Notes under the pieces: generated by a model | Seen by the model: the letters and a program-made list of their open reading frames with translations, nothing else | Database searches by the model: none | What the model was told of the DNA's origin: nothing | Made by a program: the position numbers and the translations under genes | In this document: piece after piece, positions 16,087 to 22,757 of the stretch | How the letters are laid out: each line of letters starts with the position of its first letter | Position numbering within the stretch: position 1 is the first letter of the stretch | NCBI RefSeq assembly: GCF_020554865.1 | Contig: NZ_JAJCIC010000040.1 | Span: 1 to 27,134 of the forward strand | From: Lacrimispora sp. 210928-DFI.3.58 | Lineage (GTDB): Bacteria > Bacillota > Clostridia > Lachnospirales > Lachnospiraceae | DNA: 27,134 bases | Direction of reading: 5' to 3'

Positions 16087-17028
16087 TCAGTATTTCCAGC
16101 CCTGGTGCTCCTCCCTCCATGCTCTCAGCCTTTCCTCTGTCAGCCGGCCTCCGGAGGCTCCGGGAAACAGGGTGCTGAGAGAGGCTCCAACGCAGGCATA
16201 CCGGCAGGCCTCCTTTGGCGTGTCTCCGGATAGGATTCGGCTGATAAACAAAGCCACCATACAATCTCCTGCCCCGGTGGTATCGACCGGCTCCACCGGG
16301 ACAGCCGGAATCCAGCTGTTCCCCTCCGCTGAAGCCAGATAACAGCCTTGGCTTCCGCATTTGATCACAACACAGCCTGCTCCCGCTTCCAGGTACTGAT
16401 CAGCCGCCTCCTCGGCGCTGCCGGTTCCGGTCATCTCCAGAGCATCATACAGGCTGGGCAGAAAGTAGCTGATCAGAGGAAGGAAGGGGCGGATCCCCTC
16501 AAAGCCCTGCCTCTGTTTGTCCGCTGCCAGATCGGCAAATACAGGAATCTTCTGTTCTCTTGCCGCCTGCAGATATTCCAAAAGCCCATCTGCCTCCAGC
16601 TCCGGCATGGAAAAGAGGCTTCCCAGGGAAATAGCCCGCGGGTGCTCCAAAAGGGCTGCCTTTACGTCCTCCTTGCTAAGGAAGCTGTGAGCTCCCTTCA
16701 CAGAGAATGTATGGCGCTCCCCTGCCTCATTCACCAGCACCAGGGCTGTCCCTGTCTGTATCCCCTCTTTTACTGCCAGAAACTCTGTTCTCACCCCTCT
16801 TGCGTCCAGGGCATGCTTTAGCATCTGGCCATTTTGGTCCGCCCCGACCGCGGCAGCCAGCGCCGCCTCACAGCCCAGATCCGCAAGCCGTAAGCTCTGA
16901 TTAGCCGCATCGCCTCCTGTTTGGATCTGTATTTCGGAAATCCGCTGCTTCTCTCTCCACATGTCCTGGCTCTCTATTGGCCTTGCCGTGATATCTAAAA
17001 CAGCGGAGCCTATGCATAAAACGTCCAT
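16087..17028 (-). CDS. PfkB/ribokinase-family carbohydrate or nucleoside kinase
   Basis: The 313-residue product has the ribokinase fold: the N-terminal GSAVLDI strand, the substrate-binding GGDAANQSLRLADLG segment, and the PfkB signature DTTGAGD with the catalytic base Asp255 and anion hole. Such enzymes phosphorylate sugars, nucleosides or sugar acids with ATP. The exact substrate is not clear; GGDAANQ rather than GGKGANQ weakens a ribokinase call. I start at 17028 (MDVLCIGS), with GGAGGGG 7 nt upstream. It follows the macro-domain gene by 44 bp on the same strand, so both are probably in one transcript; a link to ADP-ribose or ribose salvage is possible but inferred. Confidence 0.88.
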   Translation of the reverse strand: MDVLCIGSAVLDITARPIESQDMWREKQRISEIQIQTGGDAANQSLRLADLGCEAALAAAVGADQNGQMLKHALDARGVRTEFLAVKEGIQTGTALVLVNEAGERHTFSVKGAHSFLSKEDVKAALLEHPRAISLGSLFSMPELEADGLLEYLQAAREQKIPVFADLAADKQRQGFEGIRPFLPLISYFLPSLYDALEMTGTGSAEEAADQYLEAGAGCVVIKCGSQGCYLASAEGNSWIPAVPVEPVDTTGAGDCMVALFISRILSGDTPKEACRYACVGASLSTLFPGASGGRLTEERLRAWREEHQGWKY

Positions 17029-17072
17029 TACTCTTCCCCTCCGGCATCTCAAACTTCATATCCTGCATGACG

Positions 17073-17579
17073 CTAATGTTCCGCACGCTCCAATGCCCTC
17101 TGGTAATACCCCAGCGTGTCCTTGTCAAAGCATACCATCTGCACCTCCATGTCCGGGTGCGTCTTTAAAAACTCCAGGATCGTCCCAACAGCAATCACAG
17201 ACGCCTTTTCAAGAGGGAACCGATAGATCCCCGTGCTGATGGAGGGAAAGGCGATCCTTTTACATCCGTTCTCTGCCGCCAGCTCCAGGCAGCTCTGATA
17301 GCAGCTTCTCAGGAGCTGCTCCTCGTTCTTTTTCCCGCCATTCCATACTGGTCCGGGGGTGTGGATGATGTATTCTGCCGGAAGGCGGTAGCCCTTTGTG
17401 ATCTTCGCCTGCCCGGTCTTGCACCCATGAAGCATCCGGCATTCTCCCAGGAGCTTTGGACCTGCTGCACGGTGAATCGCTCCGTCCACGCCGCCTCCGC
17501 CAAGAAGACTGGTGTTTGCAGCATTTACAATGGCATCTGCCTTTACTTTTGTGATATCTCCTAATGTGACAGTCAACAT
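17073..17579 (-). CDS. Macro-domain protein (O-acetyl-ADP-ribose deacetylase type)
   Basis: A stand-alone macro domain of 168 residues. [23 protein letters not shown] (near 18-40) is the ADP-ribose-binding loop in its catalytically competent form (Asn-Ala-Ala-Asn, [10 protein letters not shown]), and [13 protein letters not shown] is the second phosphate-binding loop. Members such as YmdB hydrolyse O-acetyl-ADP-ribose and remove ADP-ribose from acidic residues. I start at 17579 (MLTVTLGDI) with GGAGG 9 nt upstream; the ATG nine codons earlier has none. It is the first gene of a likely two-gene unit with a PfkB kinase and lies below an unusually rich control region (17580-17848). Confidence 0.93.
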   Translation of the reverse strand: MLTVTLGDITKVKADAIVNAANTSLLGGGGVDGAIHRAAGPKLLGECRMLHGCKTGQAKITKGYRLPAEYIIHTPGPVWNGGKKNEEQLLRSCYQSCLELAAENGCKRIAFPSISTGIYRFPLEKASVIAVGTILEFLKTHPDMEVQMVCFDKDTLGYYQRALERAEH

Positions 17580-17634
17580 TCTTCTTGTCCTCCCTCGTAT
17601 TACCATCTTATTTCAAATACAACACTATGAAACC

Positions 17635-17653
17635 ATGCGGTCATGGACCGCAT
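17635..17653. promoter_or_regulatory. Palindromic operator candidate near the macro-gene start site
   Basis: ATGCGGTC-ATG-GACCGCAT, a perfect 8-bp dyad with a 3-bp centre, at or just after the predicted transcription start of the 17661-17689 promoter. No T-run follows, so it is more likely a repressor site or leader hairpin than a terminator. Confidence 0.5.
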
Positions 17654-17660
17654 TCATAAG

Positions 17661-17689
17661 AACATACATTCTCATTTGCATACTGTCAA
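17661..17689 (-). promoter_or_regulatory. Promoter of the macro-domain / PfkB unit
   Basis: Minus-strand TTGACA (17689-17684, full consensus), 17-bp spacer, TATGTT (17666-17661, 4/6). Predicted leader of about 75 nt. Confidence 0.6.
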
Positions 17690-17704
17690 GAAATTGCAGA
17701 AACA

Positions 17705-17731
17705 GCAAAAGGCTCCCACGCTATGGGAACC
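17705..17731 (-). terminator. Terminator downstream of pgmB
   Basis: Minus-strand GGTTCCCA (17731-17724) pairs with TGGGAGCC (17718-17711, one G-U pair), 5-nt loop, then TTTTGCTGTTT. It can end the sugar operon, and also any short transcript from the 17778-17807 promoter. Confidence 0.75.
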
Positions 17732-17754
17732 TTTGTCATTCCTATTACAGTGAA

Positions 17755-17797
17755 GGCTGCAAATAGCGGTCAAAATCATTATACTGTATTTGCAGCC
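17755..17797. repeat. 11-bp inverted repeat spanning a promoter
   Basis: GGCTGCAAATA (17755-17765) and TATTTGCAGCC (17787-17797) are perfect inverted copies 21 bp apart. On the minus strand one copy lies between the -35 and -10 of the promoter at 17778-17807 and the other just past its start site, an arrangement that suits a repressor. Confidence 0.65.
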
Positions 17798-17807
17798 CAT
17801 GTATCAA
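17778..17807 (-). promoter_or_regulatory. Second minus-strand promoter after pgmB
   Basis: TTGATA (17807-17802), 18-bp spacer, TATAAT (17783-17778). Hexamers match 5/6 and 6/6. Predicted start near 17771, about 40 nt before the terminator stem at 17731. Confidence 0.55.
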
Positions 17808-17814
17808 GATACAT
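17799..17814. promoter_or_regulatory. 16-bp palindrome over the -35
   Basis: ATGTATC-AA-GATACAT, a perfect 7-bp dyad that covers the -35 hexamer of the 17778-17807 promoter. Short AT-rich dyads like this are typical of MarR/ArsR-type sites; the regulator is unknown. Confidence 0.5.
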
Positions 17815-17848
17815 TTCCTTATGTTTCCTCACCAGCTCAAGAAGGCGC

Positions 17849-18487
17849 TTACTCCCACTCAAACTCTCCTACACCTCTGCAGATATAGTCCGCCATGGGC
17901 AGGTTTTCTCTTGTTCCAATCCCCACTGCCAACATCCCGGCTGTCTTTGCCGCCTGGATCCCGGCGGCGGAATCCTCAAATACTACACATTCTGCGTAAG
18001 GGATCCCCAGACGGTCTGCTGACAGGGTGAATACCTCCGGGTCCGGTTTTGCTTTTTTCACCAGGGTTCCATCCACAATGAAATCAAAATAATCCTCAAT
18101 ATGGAGACGGTCCAGGATCAGTCTGGCGTTTTTGCTGGCTGAGCCCAGTGCGATCTTGATGCCGGCCTTCTTCATCCGTTCAAACAGCTCCACTACCCCA
18201 AAAAACAGCTCATCTTCCTCTAACCGGCTGACATATTCCAGATAATACTGATTCTTCTCTGCTGCCAGCTCTGCCTTTTCCGCCTCAGAAAACCGCCCGC
18301 TCATTCCTCCCATTTCCAGGAGCAGATCGAGTGCCGCCATCCGGGAAATGCCCTTGAGGGCCTCATTCTGCTGCTCTGTAAATGGAAAACCCAGCCTGTC
18401 TGCCAGCTTTTTCCAACCCAGATAATGATACTTTGCCGTATCTACCAACACTCCATCTAAATCAAAAATCCCGCACTGATATTTCAT
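17849..18487 (-). CDS. pgmB: Beta-phosphoglucomutase
   Basis: PgmB (EC 5.4.2.6) converts beta-glucose 1-phosphate to glucose 6-phosphate. The 212-residue HAD-family protein shows FDLDGVLVDTAKYHYLGWKKLAD with nucleophile Asp9 and acid/base Asp11, the cap-domain KGISR loop, GSASKNA, KAKPDPEVF and FEDSAAGI, i.e. the full beta-PGM set. I start at 18487: the ATG overlaps the preceding stop as TAATG and has GGAGG 7 nt upstream, whereas an ATG two codons earlier is too close to that site. It directly follows the GH65 phosphorylase, whose product is its substrate, and is the last gene of the sugar operon. Confidence 0.96.
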   Translation of the reverse strand: MKYQCGIFDLDGVLVDTAKYHYLGWKKLADRLGFPFTEQQNEALKGISRMAALDLLLEMGGMSGRFSEAEKAELAAEKNQYYLEYVSRLEEDELFFGVVELFERMKKAGIKIALGSASKNARLILDRLHIEDYFDFIVDGTLVKKAKPDPEVFTLSADRLGIPYAECVVFEDSAAGIQAAKTAGMLAVGIGTRENLPMADYICRGVGEFEWE

Positions 18488-20802
18488 TACCATTCCTCCA
18501 AAGAAAGCTTTAACTCAAACTCCACCTGATACTCTTTTCCATAGACAACAATGGCGACCGGATTTCCCTCAACCAGCCGGAAGCTGCAGCCTTCCTTTGT
18601 CACCTTGATCTCCAGCAGGCTTCCCTGAAGCTTTAAGCGAAGCTCATAGGATTCCCACTGCTTTGGAATAGACGGCATGAAGAAATATCCCGTTTCCTTC
18701 ACCCTCAGTCCCAGGAAGCCATAGACAATGCCCATATAGGTACCGCCCATATTGGCGGTGTGGATCCCGTCCTTTGTATTGTGCTGGGAATCCAGGATAT
18801 CCAGCTTGGAGGAGAAATCAAAGTAATCATAGGCCTTCTCCTTCATTCCCAGTTTGGAGGCAACGATTCCGAAAATACATCTGGATAAGGAAGAATCATG
18901 GGTTGTCCGCTTCTCGTAATATTCAAAGGAGTTCTTCATGGTGCTGAGCTTCTGTGCATCCTCAAAGATCATATGGGCCAACACGGTGTCAGCCTGCTTG
19001 CACACCTGATACCGGTACAGGCGGTACAGGTGATTCCACTGCATGATCGGCCCGTTGCCCGGCCCCTTTTGGCTGAAGTCCCATTCCTTCTTTGAGAGGA
19101 AGCTGTCATCCTGCGGGTTGATATCCAGCTTTTCGTCATACAAAAGCAGCATCTTCTCAGCCGCCTCCTCAAAGCCCTCGATCTCCGTCTCCTCGATACC
19201 GATCTTATCTTCAAGGTCCTTCAGCTGTCCCCGCTCCTTCATCATCCGATACACCTTTGCAGCCCAGGCCATATTATGCTTTGCCGTCAGGTTGGTGTAG
19301 TAGTTGTTGTTTACCACGCAGCTGTATTCATCGGGGCCTGTCAGATCATGGAGCTGGAAGGAGCCCTCATAGAAGTTGCCCAGATCATGCCACATCCTGG
19401 CTGTCTCCATCAGGATCTCTGCTCCCTTCTCCACGATAAAATCCCAATCTCCGGTGATCAGATAATACTGCACCACTGCGTAGGAGATATCTCCGTTGAT
19501 ATGGTACTGGGCGCTTCCGGAGGGATAGTAGCCGGAGCACTCGTCTCCGTTGATGGTCCTCCATGGGTAAAGAGCGCCTTTGGGATATCCCATCACTCTG
19601 GCATTTGCTCTGGCCCGGTCCAGGATGTGGTGGCGGTAGGACAGGAGATTTCTTGCCACCTCCGGCTGAGTCAGGGAGAAGAAGGGCACAATATACATCT
19701 CCGTATCCCAGAAATAATGTCCCTCGTAGCCCTCGCCGCTTAAGCCCTTTGCTCCGATATTGCAGTACTTATCCTTTCCAACGGACTGGAGCAACTGATA
19801 CAGATTGTAGTGAAGGGACAGGTTCAGTTCCTCATCGCCCTTGATCTCGATCTTTGCATTTTCCCAGAATTTTGCCAGATAAGCTTCCTGGCACTGATAC
19901 CAATGGCTCAGCGGCCTCGCCACGCTCTCCCTTAACAGCCTTCGGGCATCCTCCTTTACCTTCTCATAACGGATGGAATCACAGGTCACGGTGTATTTCA
20001 CCACCGTAACCGCCTTTCCTTCCTTTACGGGAAATGCCAGCTTCTCCACGATGTCCTTATCGCCGATCCGGCTCTCCGTCCTTAAGTCCTCCCGGCAGCC
20101 CAGCTCTTTGTCCTCCGAGTACACCCTATGGGTCACGGCGCTGGCGATCTCAAGGCCGGATCGCAAGGTTTCTGACCGAAGCAGGGTAAAGCCTTCCTCT
20201 GTATTCTCCAGATCAGCCACTCTCAGATGAACGATCTTTTCTCCGGCCACTCTGGAATCCTTGGGATTAAAGTAGTTGGATACATCTCCGGAATGAACAG
20301 ATTCCATCACGGCATTGCCTGAAAAGTTCAACGGGGTGATCTGATATTCAATGGTAAACAGCGGCAGGATCTCAAAGGACGCCATACGGGTAATGCAGAT
20401 CTCTGCCCGGCGTCCCTCCGGTGATTCCCATACGAACCTTCTCACTGTAGTGCCCTTCTTCATGTCCAGGATCCGGCAAAATTCCAGAACCTTTCCTGTA
20501 AACAGGTCGACCCGCTCTCCCTCCAGGGTCAGCACCATAGTCTGGGTGTCAAAGGTATTCACCATGGTCTGCTTCTGCTCCGGGAAGCCATAGTGCTTCT
20601 CCGGCTGCTTCATGTCTGAAAAATTGTAAAAACCATTTACGTACTGTCCTCTGACCGTGGGACGGTCAGCGGGATAACGCTCCTCAAAATTTCCTCTTAC
20701 TCCGAAATATCCGTTGGCATTATGAAACAGAGTCTCGTTGATCAAAAGCTCCTGCTCTGCTCCGGTAAAGCCGTCTTTTCTAAATACAAATGCCTGGCTC
20801 AT
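18487..20802 (-). CDS. GH65 disaccharide phosphorylase (inverting)
   Basis: A 771-residue glycoside hydrolase family 65 enzyme, which splits an alpha-glucosyl disaccharide with phosphate to give beta-glucose 1-phosphate and a free acceptor, in the cytoplasm. The beta-sandwich N-terminal domain (about 1-270) is followed by the (alpha/alpha)6 barrel: YFWDTEMY and the catalytic-acid motif LTGPDEYS with Glu492, then THDSSLSR, a phosphate-site element. Known members act on maltose, trehalose, kojibiose, nigerose, glucosyl-rhamnose and others; the sequence after the acid (SCVVNNNYYTN) differs from the PDEYH form common in maltose and kojibiose enzymes, so I leave specificity open. Start at 20802 (MSQAF) has GGAGG 5 nt upstream. 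It is the fourth gene of the operon; a palindromic insert lies just upstream. Confidence 0.95.
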   Translation of the reverse strand: MSQAFVFRKDGFTGAEQELLINETLFHNANGYFGVRGNFEERYPADRPTVRGQYVNGFYNFSDMKQPEKHYGFPEQKQTMVNTFDTQTMVLTLEGERVDLFTGKVLEFCRILDMKKGTTVRRFVWESPEGRRAEICITRMASFEILPLFTIEYQITPLNFSGNAVMESVHSGDVSNYFNPKDSRVAGEKIVHLRVADLENTEEGFTLLRSETLRSGLEIASAVTHRVYSEDKELGCREDLRTESRIGDKDIVEKLAFPVKEGKAVTVVKYTVTCDSIRYEKVKEDARRLLRESVARPLSHWYQCQEAYLAKFWENAKIEIKGDEELNLSLHYNLYQLLQSVGKDKYCNIGAKGLSGEGYEGHYFWDTEMYIVPFFSLTQPEVARNLLSYRHHILDRARANARVMGYPKGALYPWRTINGDECSGYYPSGSAQYHINGDISYAVVQYYLITGDWDFIVEKGAEILMETARMWHDLGNFYEGSFQLHDLTGPDEYSCVVNNNYYTNLTAKHNMAWAAKVYRMMKERGQLKDLEDKIGIEETEIEGFEEAAEKMLLLYDEKLDINPQDDSFLSKKEWDFSQKGPGNGPIMQWNHLYRLYRYQVCKQADTVLAHMIFEDAQKLSTMKNSFEYYEKRTTHDSSLSRCIFGIVASKLGMKEKAYDYFDFSSKLDILDSQHNTKDGIHTANMGGTYMGIVYGFLGLRVKETGYFFMPSIPKQWESYELRLKLQGSLLEIKVTKEGCSFRLVEGNPVAIVVYGKEYQVEFELKLSLEEW

Positions 20803-20825
20803 CGTTTCCTCCATCCAATTTGATT

Positions 20826-20894
20826 CTTTCATTGTAACTGTTCAGTAGGTCTGCGCACTTGCTGTGCTGACCTACTGAACAGTTACCTTTCATT
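20826..20894. mobile_element. 53-bp palindromic element with 8-bp target duplication
   Basis: An 18-bp perfect inverted repeat, GTAACTGTTCAGTAGGTC (20834-20851) and its reverse complement (20869-20886), encloses 17 bp that can form a further GCAC/GTGC stem. The element is immediately flanked on both sides by CTTTCATT (20826-20833 and 20887-20894), an exact 8-bp direct repeat as left by many transposases. One copy of the flank covers the permease stop codon. Removing the element plus one flank would shorten the permease-GH65 gap from 90 to 29 bp, normal for this operon. There is no T-run, so it is not a terminator. It has no coding capacity and would need a transposase in trans. Confidence 0.7.
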
Positions 20895-21744
20895 ATTTAA
20901 TACCCGTAGTCGCAATACCTTCCACAAAGTAGTCCTGCGCCACAAAGAACAGGATCACAGGCGGCAGGATCGAAAGCACGGACATGGCCATGATGCTGCT
21001 CCAGTTTACGCTTCCTGCCGTATTGTCGATCGCCATGCGAAGTCCCAGGGAAATGGGATATTTGGTAACCGTGTTGATATAGATCAGGTTTCCAAAGAAA
21101 TCATTCCAGGTCCACATGAAACGGAAGATCCCGGCAGAGAAGATGGCAGGCTTGCAGAGCGGCACGATCACTTTTACTAAAATCTGGAAGGAGTTGCAGC
21201 CATCGATCTTTGCGGCCTCGTCCAGCTCCTTCGGGATCCCGCGGACAAACTGCACCAGCATGTACACGAAAAAGGCGCTGGTGGAAAATGCCGCCGGAAC
21301 GATAAAAGGCAGATAGGTATTGACCCAGCCCACCTTGGAGAACATCACATAGGTAGGGATCGTCAGCACGGAGGTGGGAAGCATCAGGGTAGCGATCATG
21401 ATGGAAAACATGATCTTCTTTCCCGGAAACTGGAAGCGCGCAAAGCCGTAGGCAACGATCATTCCGGAAACCAGGGTCAGCACTACCACAGGAATTACGA
21501 TCTTAAAGCTGTTTAAGAAAAATACGCCGAAGTTTGCATTCCCCACGCCCTTCCAGCCATCAATAAAGGCATTCAGGTTAAAGACCGTGGGCATCAGTCC
21601 GATATCCGTAAAAATGTCGCGGTTCTCTTTAAATGCAGATGAGATCATCCAAAGCACCGGGTACACCATTACAAAGCCAAAGACAATGATGAATATCTGC
21701 ATGAGTATCACTTTTACTTTTCTGTTTCCCGCATGTTGTTTCAT
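20893..21744 (-). CDS. ABC sugar transporter permease (MalG-type)
   Basis: The 283-residue inner-membrane subunit has six predicted helices and the CUT1 permease EAA loop ELDEAAKIDGCNSFQILVKVIVP in the second half, which docks on the ATPase. MalG-like features are a short N-terminus and the MYPVLWMISSAFK first-helix region. Its ATG overlaps the stop of the preceding permease (TGATG), with GGAGGG 8 nt upstream, so the two are translationally coupled. No ATPase gene is in the operon; as in many Firmicutes, a shared MsmK/MalK-type ATPase encoded elsewhere probably energises it. The stop codon lies within the direct repeat of the palindromic insert. Confidence 0.95.
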   Translation of the reverse strand: MKQHAGNRKVKVILMQIFIIVFGFVMVYPVLWMISSAFKENRDIFTDIGLMPTVFNLNAFIDGWKGVGNANFGVFFLNSFKIVIPVVVLTLVSGMIVAYGFARFQFPGKKIMFSIMIATLMLPTSVLTIPTYVMFSKVGWVNTYLPFIVPAAFSTSAFFVYMLVQFVRGIPKELDEAAKIDGCNSFQILVKVIVPLCKPAIFSAGIFRFMWTWNDFFGNLIYINTVTKYPISLGLRMAIDNTAGSVNWSSIMAMSVLSILPPVILFFVAQDYFVEGIATTGIK

Positions 21745-22646
21745 CAGAATTTCCCTCCATCCTCATAATAGGTAAACCGCTCAAAAAACTGAAACAGGAT
21801 CACTGTAAATACCATGATCGCCATAAACAGGATCCAGGACAATGCAGAGGCATAGCCGGTCCGAAAATACTTAAATGCACTATTGTACAGATGGATCGCA
21901 AATACATAGGTAGAATTTAAAGGGCCTCCGCTCGTCACCACATAGGGGCCGGTAAATTCCTGGAAGCCGTTGATCAGCTGCATGATCACATTAAAGGAAA
22001 CAACCGGAGTGATCATTGGCAGCGTAATGCAGAAGAACTGGCGCGCCTTGCTCGCTCCGTCCACTCTTGCCGCCTCATATAACTCCTGGGGAACCTGCTT
22101 TAAACCGGACAGGAAAAGCACCATGGAGGAACCAAACTGCCATACGGCCAGCAGGGCTACGGTTCCAAGAGCAAATTTCGGACTTCCGATCCAGTCCACA
22201 TAAGGCAGGCCTACGTTCTGAAGGATCAGGTTGACAATACCGTCCCGACGGAACAAAAAGCGCCACAGCACAGCGATGGCAACGCTTCCGCCCAGAATAG
22301 ACGGCAGGTAATATACGGTACGGTAAAAATTCACGCCCTTCATATTGGTGTTCAAGATCATGGCAACGAAAAGCGCAAATACCAGCTTTGCCGGAACAGA
22401 CAGCAGTACGTACTTAAAGGTAATGGCCAGAGACGGCACTGCCAGCTTGTCTTTTGTGAAGATCTCAACATAATTTTTCAGGCCGATCCACACCGGCTCA
22501 CTGGTGATGGAGAAATCCGTAAATGAATAATAGATGGATGACATGATCGGATACATGGTAAATGCCAGAAAACCGATGATCCACGGCGCCACATACACCA
22601 GACCGATATAGTCCGAAAGTGCCTTTTTCTTCTTGCCTTTCATCAT
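21744..22646 (-). CDS. ABC sugar transporter permease (MalF/UgpA-type)
   Basis: A 300-residue CUT1-family permease with six helices: YVAPWIIGFLAFTMYPIMSSIYYSFTDF at the N-terminus and the EAA loop ELYEAARVDGASKARQFFCITLPMI near the middle. It pairs with the MalG-type subunit to form the translocation channel for an oligosaccharide. I start at 22646: GAGGAG is 5 nt upstream, and the earlier in-frame ATG at 22679 lies inside the attenuator hairpin and has no ribosome-binding site. It is separated from the binding-protein gene by 111 bp carrying a terminator-like hairpin, so it is probably expressed at a lower level. Confidence 0.95.
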   Translation of the reverse strand: MMKGKKKKALSDYIGLVYVAPWIIGFLAFTMYPIMSSIYYSFTDFSITSEPVWIGLKNYVEIFTKDKLAVPSLAITFKYVLLSVPAKLVFALFVAMILNTNMKGVNFYRTVYYLPSILGGSVAIAVLWRFLFRRDGIVNLILQNVGLPYVDWIGSPKFALGTVALLAVWQFGSSMVLFLSGLKQVPQELYEAARVDGASKARQFFCITLPMITPVVSFNVIMQLINGFQEFTGPYVVTSGGPLNSTYVFAIHLYNSAFKYFRTGYASALSWILFMAIMVFTVILFQFFERFTYYEDGGKF

Positions 22647-22665
22647 ACACACTCCTCTTTTTCTG

Positions 22666-22745
22666 AAAAAAGGGTACAAAAAATAGCTACCGCATACAGA
22701 AGGTAACTTCTGCGGCCTGCAATAGCTATTTTTAATTTTGTACCC
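22666..22745 (-). terminator. Intra-operon attenuator between binding protein and permease
   Basis: On the minus strand GGGTACAAAA (22745-22736) and AATAGCTA (22730-22723) pair with TAGCTATT (22689-22682) and TTTTGTACCC (22681-22672), with a 5-nt bulge. The inside holds a smaller hairpin (CCGCAGAAG...CTTCTGTATGCGG). TTTTTT follows at 22671-22666. A stem-loop plus U-run here is a partial terminator that would leave the binding-protein mRNA more abundant than the permease mRNA. Confidence 0.7.
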
Positions 22746-22757
22746 TGGTTAATTGTG

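Noticed and set aside
20834..20886. The operon-internal palindrome as an intrinsic terminator
   Set aside because: Neither strand has a T-run next to the stem, and the exact 8-bp direct repeat flanking it is better explained by insertion.
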